DNA of 64,000 bases from positions 8,866,001-8,930,000 of the forward strand of contig NW_027331831.1 in assembly GCF_033568475.1 (NCBI RefSeq), written 5' to 3'. Under the pieces are notes generated by a model. That model did no database searches. It saw nothing but the letters and a program-made list of their open reading frames with translations, and was not told where the DNA came from. Made by a program: the position numbers and the translations under genes. Within the stretch, counting starts at the first letter, position 1; each line of letters starts with the position of its first letter. Source of the DNA: Henckelia pumila (Eukaryota > Streptophyta > Magnoliopsida > Lamiales > Gesneriaceae). This document shows positions 60,847 through 64,000 of the stretch, one piece after another.

Positions 60847-61687
60847 TAGGGGTGTTCATCGGTCGGTTCGATTTTAATTTGTCTAATTTCGGTTCGGTTT
60901 TTCGGTTTATAAAAAATGTAATCCGAAGTCAAACCGTTCTACTTCGGTTCAGTTCGGTTTTTGTACTATAATTGACCGGTTTATACGTTCGATTTTGTCG
61001 GTTTGATCATTAATAATACATAACATAATAAAAAAAACATAAATTTCATTCAACATGTAATTTAAATACCCCAACACACAACTTAAAGTTATAATCATAG
61101 AGTGAAGAAACAAAAAAAAATAACAAACAATATAAGGACAAACATCCAACCACAGTCTTATAATATTTTACAAAAACAAAATAAATTTTGCTACGGTTAT
61201 TCCGATTTTGATAGAATTATTAAAATTAATAATATAAATACATTGTAAAATATAATATATTTTTTACATATTTTTTAGTAAAAAAATTAAAAATAAAGTT
61301 TAAATGACTTACATAAACTACAATCAACTAAAAATTACATAAACAACAATCAATTAATCAACTATAAATTACATAAACAACAACAATAAATAAATAAATA
61401 ACAATCAACTAAAAATTATTCAAAATGATTATTCATTCACTAAATATCATCTTATAACATATATAATGTAAATATAAAATATAAATAAAATTATTAATCT
61501 AATTCAATTTTGGTTTTTTTGGTTGGTTCGGTTTTGACATATATAATCCAAAACCAAACCAAATAAACTTCGGTTTTAATATTTATATCCGAATTAAAAA
61601 ATACGGTTTTCGGTTCGATTCGGTCTTTGATTTTTTCGGTTTGAATTTTCGATTTTTTCTGTTTTATCCGAAATATGAACACCCCTA
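60847..61687. mobile_element. Non-autonomous hAT element (841 bp)
   Basis: Ends TAGGGGTGTTCAT and ATGAACACCCCTA are a perfect 13-bp inverted repeat. The subterminal regions are dense in GGTTCGGTTTT/TCGGTT words on opposite strands. The flanks actgtcaag (60838-60846) and actgtcag (61688-61695) are the 8-bp duplication with a one-base gap. No transposase. Confidence 0.85.
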
Positions 61688-61695
61688 ACTGTCAG

Positions 61696-62504
61696 CATAT
61701 ATAATTTTATCCTTATCAACATTTTTCTTACTTTATTGTAATAGTGGCAAAACCGAAAAAATTTATATATTACTCCATATTGTTATTATTATTTTAGTAT
61801 TTTAACATGTAATTGAAACTCAATTGCACAAATATGTATGATAGGATTATTCTTAGTTGTTTAAAAATTTCATATTTAAACATTTTCTCATCAGTGTGAT
61901 GGATCATATAATTTTAATGTAATAATTATAAAAGTTTTTATCCGTAAAAAATTGATAACGAAATACTTGATTTGCAAAAAAATAATGTAATTCTGTAAAA
62001 GTAAATATTTAAATTAAATTTATGTAAATAATCCGAAAGGATATTTGAGTAAAGAACTCAAAAAGACAAATTAATTGGCCACAAATAAATGATGAGGGAT
62101 GACATCAAAGTGATTTGAAAAGTTATAAGGTTGTGCTTGGATTGAGGTATTTGATTTGAGAGTGAATTTCAAATTAATGGATTTGAAATCCATTGATTTG
62201 AATCCATTGTTTATTAAATCTCTTGCTTGGAATAACATGAAATTTCAAAGTGAAATTTTAAATTCATTGATTAGTTGCTTGACTAAAAATTTAAGGATTT
62301 CAAATGATAGAAAAGTTTAATATATTATTTTTTATTCTTTATATGTTTTGAAATTAAAATTAGTATTAAGATTACAAAATAATCATGTTTAATTAATTTA
62401 AAATCATATAAATTAAAATTTTATTTATTTTAATTAGATTAAATCCTAAATTTACATAAATAAACTTTAAACAAAATTTTATGCTTTTCTAAAAAAACAA
62501 ATAT
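61696..62504. other. AT-rich intergenic stretch
   Basis: No gene recognised. Around 62130-62330, TTGTGCTTGGATTGAGG and TTTGAAATCCATTG words resemble a PIF/Harbinger element end. They could belong with the transposase fragment at 62904-62985. Confidence 0.4.
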
Positions 62505-62513
62505 ATAAATTAT

Positions 62514-62685
62514 GAGTAACACTCTTGTGAAACGGTCTCATCCGTGAGACAGGTCAATCCTACCCATATTTATAATAATAAGTAATACTTTTGGCATAAA
62601 TTGTAATACTTTTTAATGGATTACCCATACAAGAGACCCGTCTCATAAAAATGATCCTTGAGACCGTCTAATAGGAGTTTTTGCC
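62514..62685. mobile_element. Mutator-type MITE with AGACGGTCTCA ends (172 bp)
   Basis: The left arm TAACACTCTTGTGAAACGG then TCTCAT, and the reverse complement of the right arm, AAAAACTCCTATTAGACGG then TCTCAA, pair imperfectly. A 9-bp duplication ATAAATTAT flanks it (62505-62513 and 62686-62694). GGTCTCA/TGAGACC-type MITEs of this sort are widespread in eudicots (general knowledge). Confidence 0.8.
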
Positions 62686-62903
62686 ATAAATTATTAAACT
62701 TCAATTTCTTTTTCGTCATACTAATAGCATAAAAAATATTTTTCTTGCAATAACTCTACAATAAAATCAAAATTCAGTAACTTATATTAATCAAAAAAAT
62801 ATTTATAAAATATGTTGGAACGATAAAAAAATAATACAAAAAACTTTAATACAAATTTCAAACAATGGTTTTTAGGAACGAAAACACGAAAAAATTCCAA
62901 CAA

Positions 62904-62985
62904 CTAAATTCTTCGACGAGCTCGATATTCTTCATACATCTGCATCGCCAAAGTTTCTCAAAACATTGTCCATTCTCGTGTTAAC
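62904..62985 (-). pseudogene. Possible C-terminal fragment of a PIF/Harbinger-type nuclease
   Basis: On the minus strand, after a TTTCAG acceptor-like site, one frame reads ELTREWTMF, a TGA, then ETLAMQMYEEYRARRRI and a stop at 62904-62906. The pattern EW..FR(D/E).LA..M...Y/W..RR is what I recall at the end of plant Harbinger/ALP1-like proteins, the stop replacing an Arg codon. It is short, so the family call is tentative. Confidence 0.35.
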
Positions 62986-64000
62986 TCTGAAAGGTGCAAG
63001 AAAATCAGGATCATTTTATATACAACATCAACAAAATAATATTCATCTAAACACAATTTACAAAAACATGATATGACTATCTCAACATGATATAATATTG
63101 ACATTAACATATATATATCAATCAAGTTTCGCATATGCATGCGGGAAAATAAGCAACAAATTCAAACCCCAAACCATATACTTTATACAACTATTGCAGC
63201 AAGAACATGTATTTTGTTCCTGTATTGGGGCTGTGCAATGCCCTATGATCCCACACAATTAATTATTTCAGCAAGAGTTTGCGCACTCTACCAACCCCAA
63301 ACTGAAACTATGAAACCCGATTTTTATCACATTTATGCGCTTATAAGTTATAGCAACAGAAAGAGCAAACTGAAAGAACAAGAAACAAAAAATAAATCAA
63401 GTGCAACAGAAAGAAAGGACAAGCTGGACCAATCAAGCTACTTTTTTTCCTGACAAATATTCAATTCAAGTACTTATTATAAGCTAATAATTCAAGATTC
63501 AAGCCGATTTCCAAAGCCAACCGAAGGACCAACGACGATTTTATCTTAAAAGAGAAGGATGAGTTGGCCAAAACTAAACTAAAAGTATCCATTTTATAAA
63601 AAGACAAACCACTGAAAAGAGTCTTCATTCAGTCTATGTCGAATATCTTTCCTGCCTTTCCTTTCGGAGGTGTGCATGTCTGTCAGAGGAAAGTCTGTTG
63701 ATGTGGAAGAATTACTAAAGTAAGGCTGCGAAGGACTCTTATTGTAGTGTGAGCCTTGAAAATGAATTTGAAATTGATTTCAAATATGAGGGATGAATAT
63801 GGATTTTGTAAAACTAAAAATTAATTTTTAAAAAATCAAATCAAATAATCGTTTGGTTTTAATAGATATTTTTCTAAAAAATTGCTTTTTTAAGCTACAA
63901 TTTTTAGCTTTTGAAATAGTTCTAATTTTGACTTTAAAAAATATTTTTTTAAGCACTTAAATGACCATTCAAACACCTTTGTTAACCAAAAAAGTATTTT
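62986..64000. other. Window end, mostly unassigned
   Basis: No firm gene. 63130-63750 is less AT-rich than its surroundings and may be the 3' part of a gene continuing beyond the window. 63760-64000 has TTTGAAATTG and CGTTTGGTTTT words typical of a MITE cut by the window edge. Confidence 0.4.
63594..63757 (-). CDS. Possible terminal exon of an unidentified gene
   Basis: After an AAG acceptor-like site near 63755-63757, a minus-strand frame stays open for about 54 codons to a TAA at 63594-63596. It includes DMHTSERKGRKDIRHRL and ends QWFVFL. The composition (mixed, charged, not AT-driven) is more protein-like than nearby frames. No family was recognised, and a frame of this length can occur by chance. 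Confidence 0.25.

Noticed and set aside
1..64000. tRNA, rRNA or organelle-derived genes
   Set aside because: None was recognised by eye. A tRNA scan would settle it; a cloverleaf hit above threshold would overturn this.

Overview
The window is nuclear DNA of a flowering plant, almost certainly a eudicot. It is AT-rich and intron-bearing, its genes are plant proteins, and most of it is plant LTR retrotransposons, hAT and Mutator-like DNA transposons and MITEs. Nothing bacterial or viral (operon, CRISPR array, phage) was seen. Gene models below were joined by hand by matching GT/AG splice sites and reading phase; each joined model stays in frame.

Host genes: (1) TSR2-like pre-rRNA processing factor on the minus strand at 641-1660, with its acidic C-terminus missing; (2) a complete eight-exon actin-related protein 3 gene (ARP3, 430 aa) on the minus strand at 13914-18373; (3) a complete five-exon TERMINAL EAR1-like / MEI2-like RNA-binding protein gene (TEL, 642 aa) on the plus strand at 29947-32896; (4) a complete four-exon papain-type cysteine endopeptidase ending in KDEL (359 aa) on the minus strand at 58251-59600. 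A weak candidate for a gene 3' end lies at 63594-63757. The genes are unrelated and far apart.

Mobile DNA: a Copia element (3583-12853, minus) is split by a 3.0-kb solo LTR (8197-11208). A second solo LTR of the same family (42245-44882) sits in a hAT transposase gene. That hAT element (40830-56058, 12-bp terminal inverted repeats) also holds a Ty3/Gypsy element (46248-55754), which itself carries a Copia-type solo LTR (50524-52410). Perfect 5-bp target duplications at four of these junctions fix the order of insertion. ARP3 intron 2 holds a 532-bp TRIM. Mutator-like non-autonomous elements lie at 20331-21337, 36758-38235 and 62514-62685. hAT-type MITEs lie at 3000, 13197, 26930 and 60847, a Tourist-like MITE at 57482, and a GC-rich foldback at 38262.

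Every retroelement and transposase reading frame seen here is broken by stops, insertions or lost catalytic residues. I found no convincing new enzymatic or defence system. The most distinctive signals are the dated nest at 40.8-56.1 kb, an array of imperfect palindromes in the Gypsy LTRs, a 181-bp triplication and a hairpin minisatellite in one solo LTR, and a duplicated acidic repeat at the C-terminus of the TEL protein.
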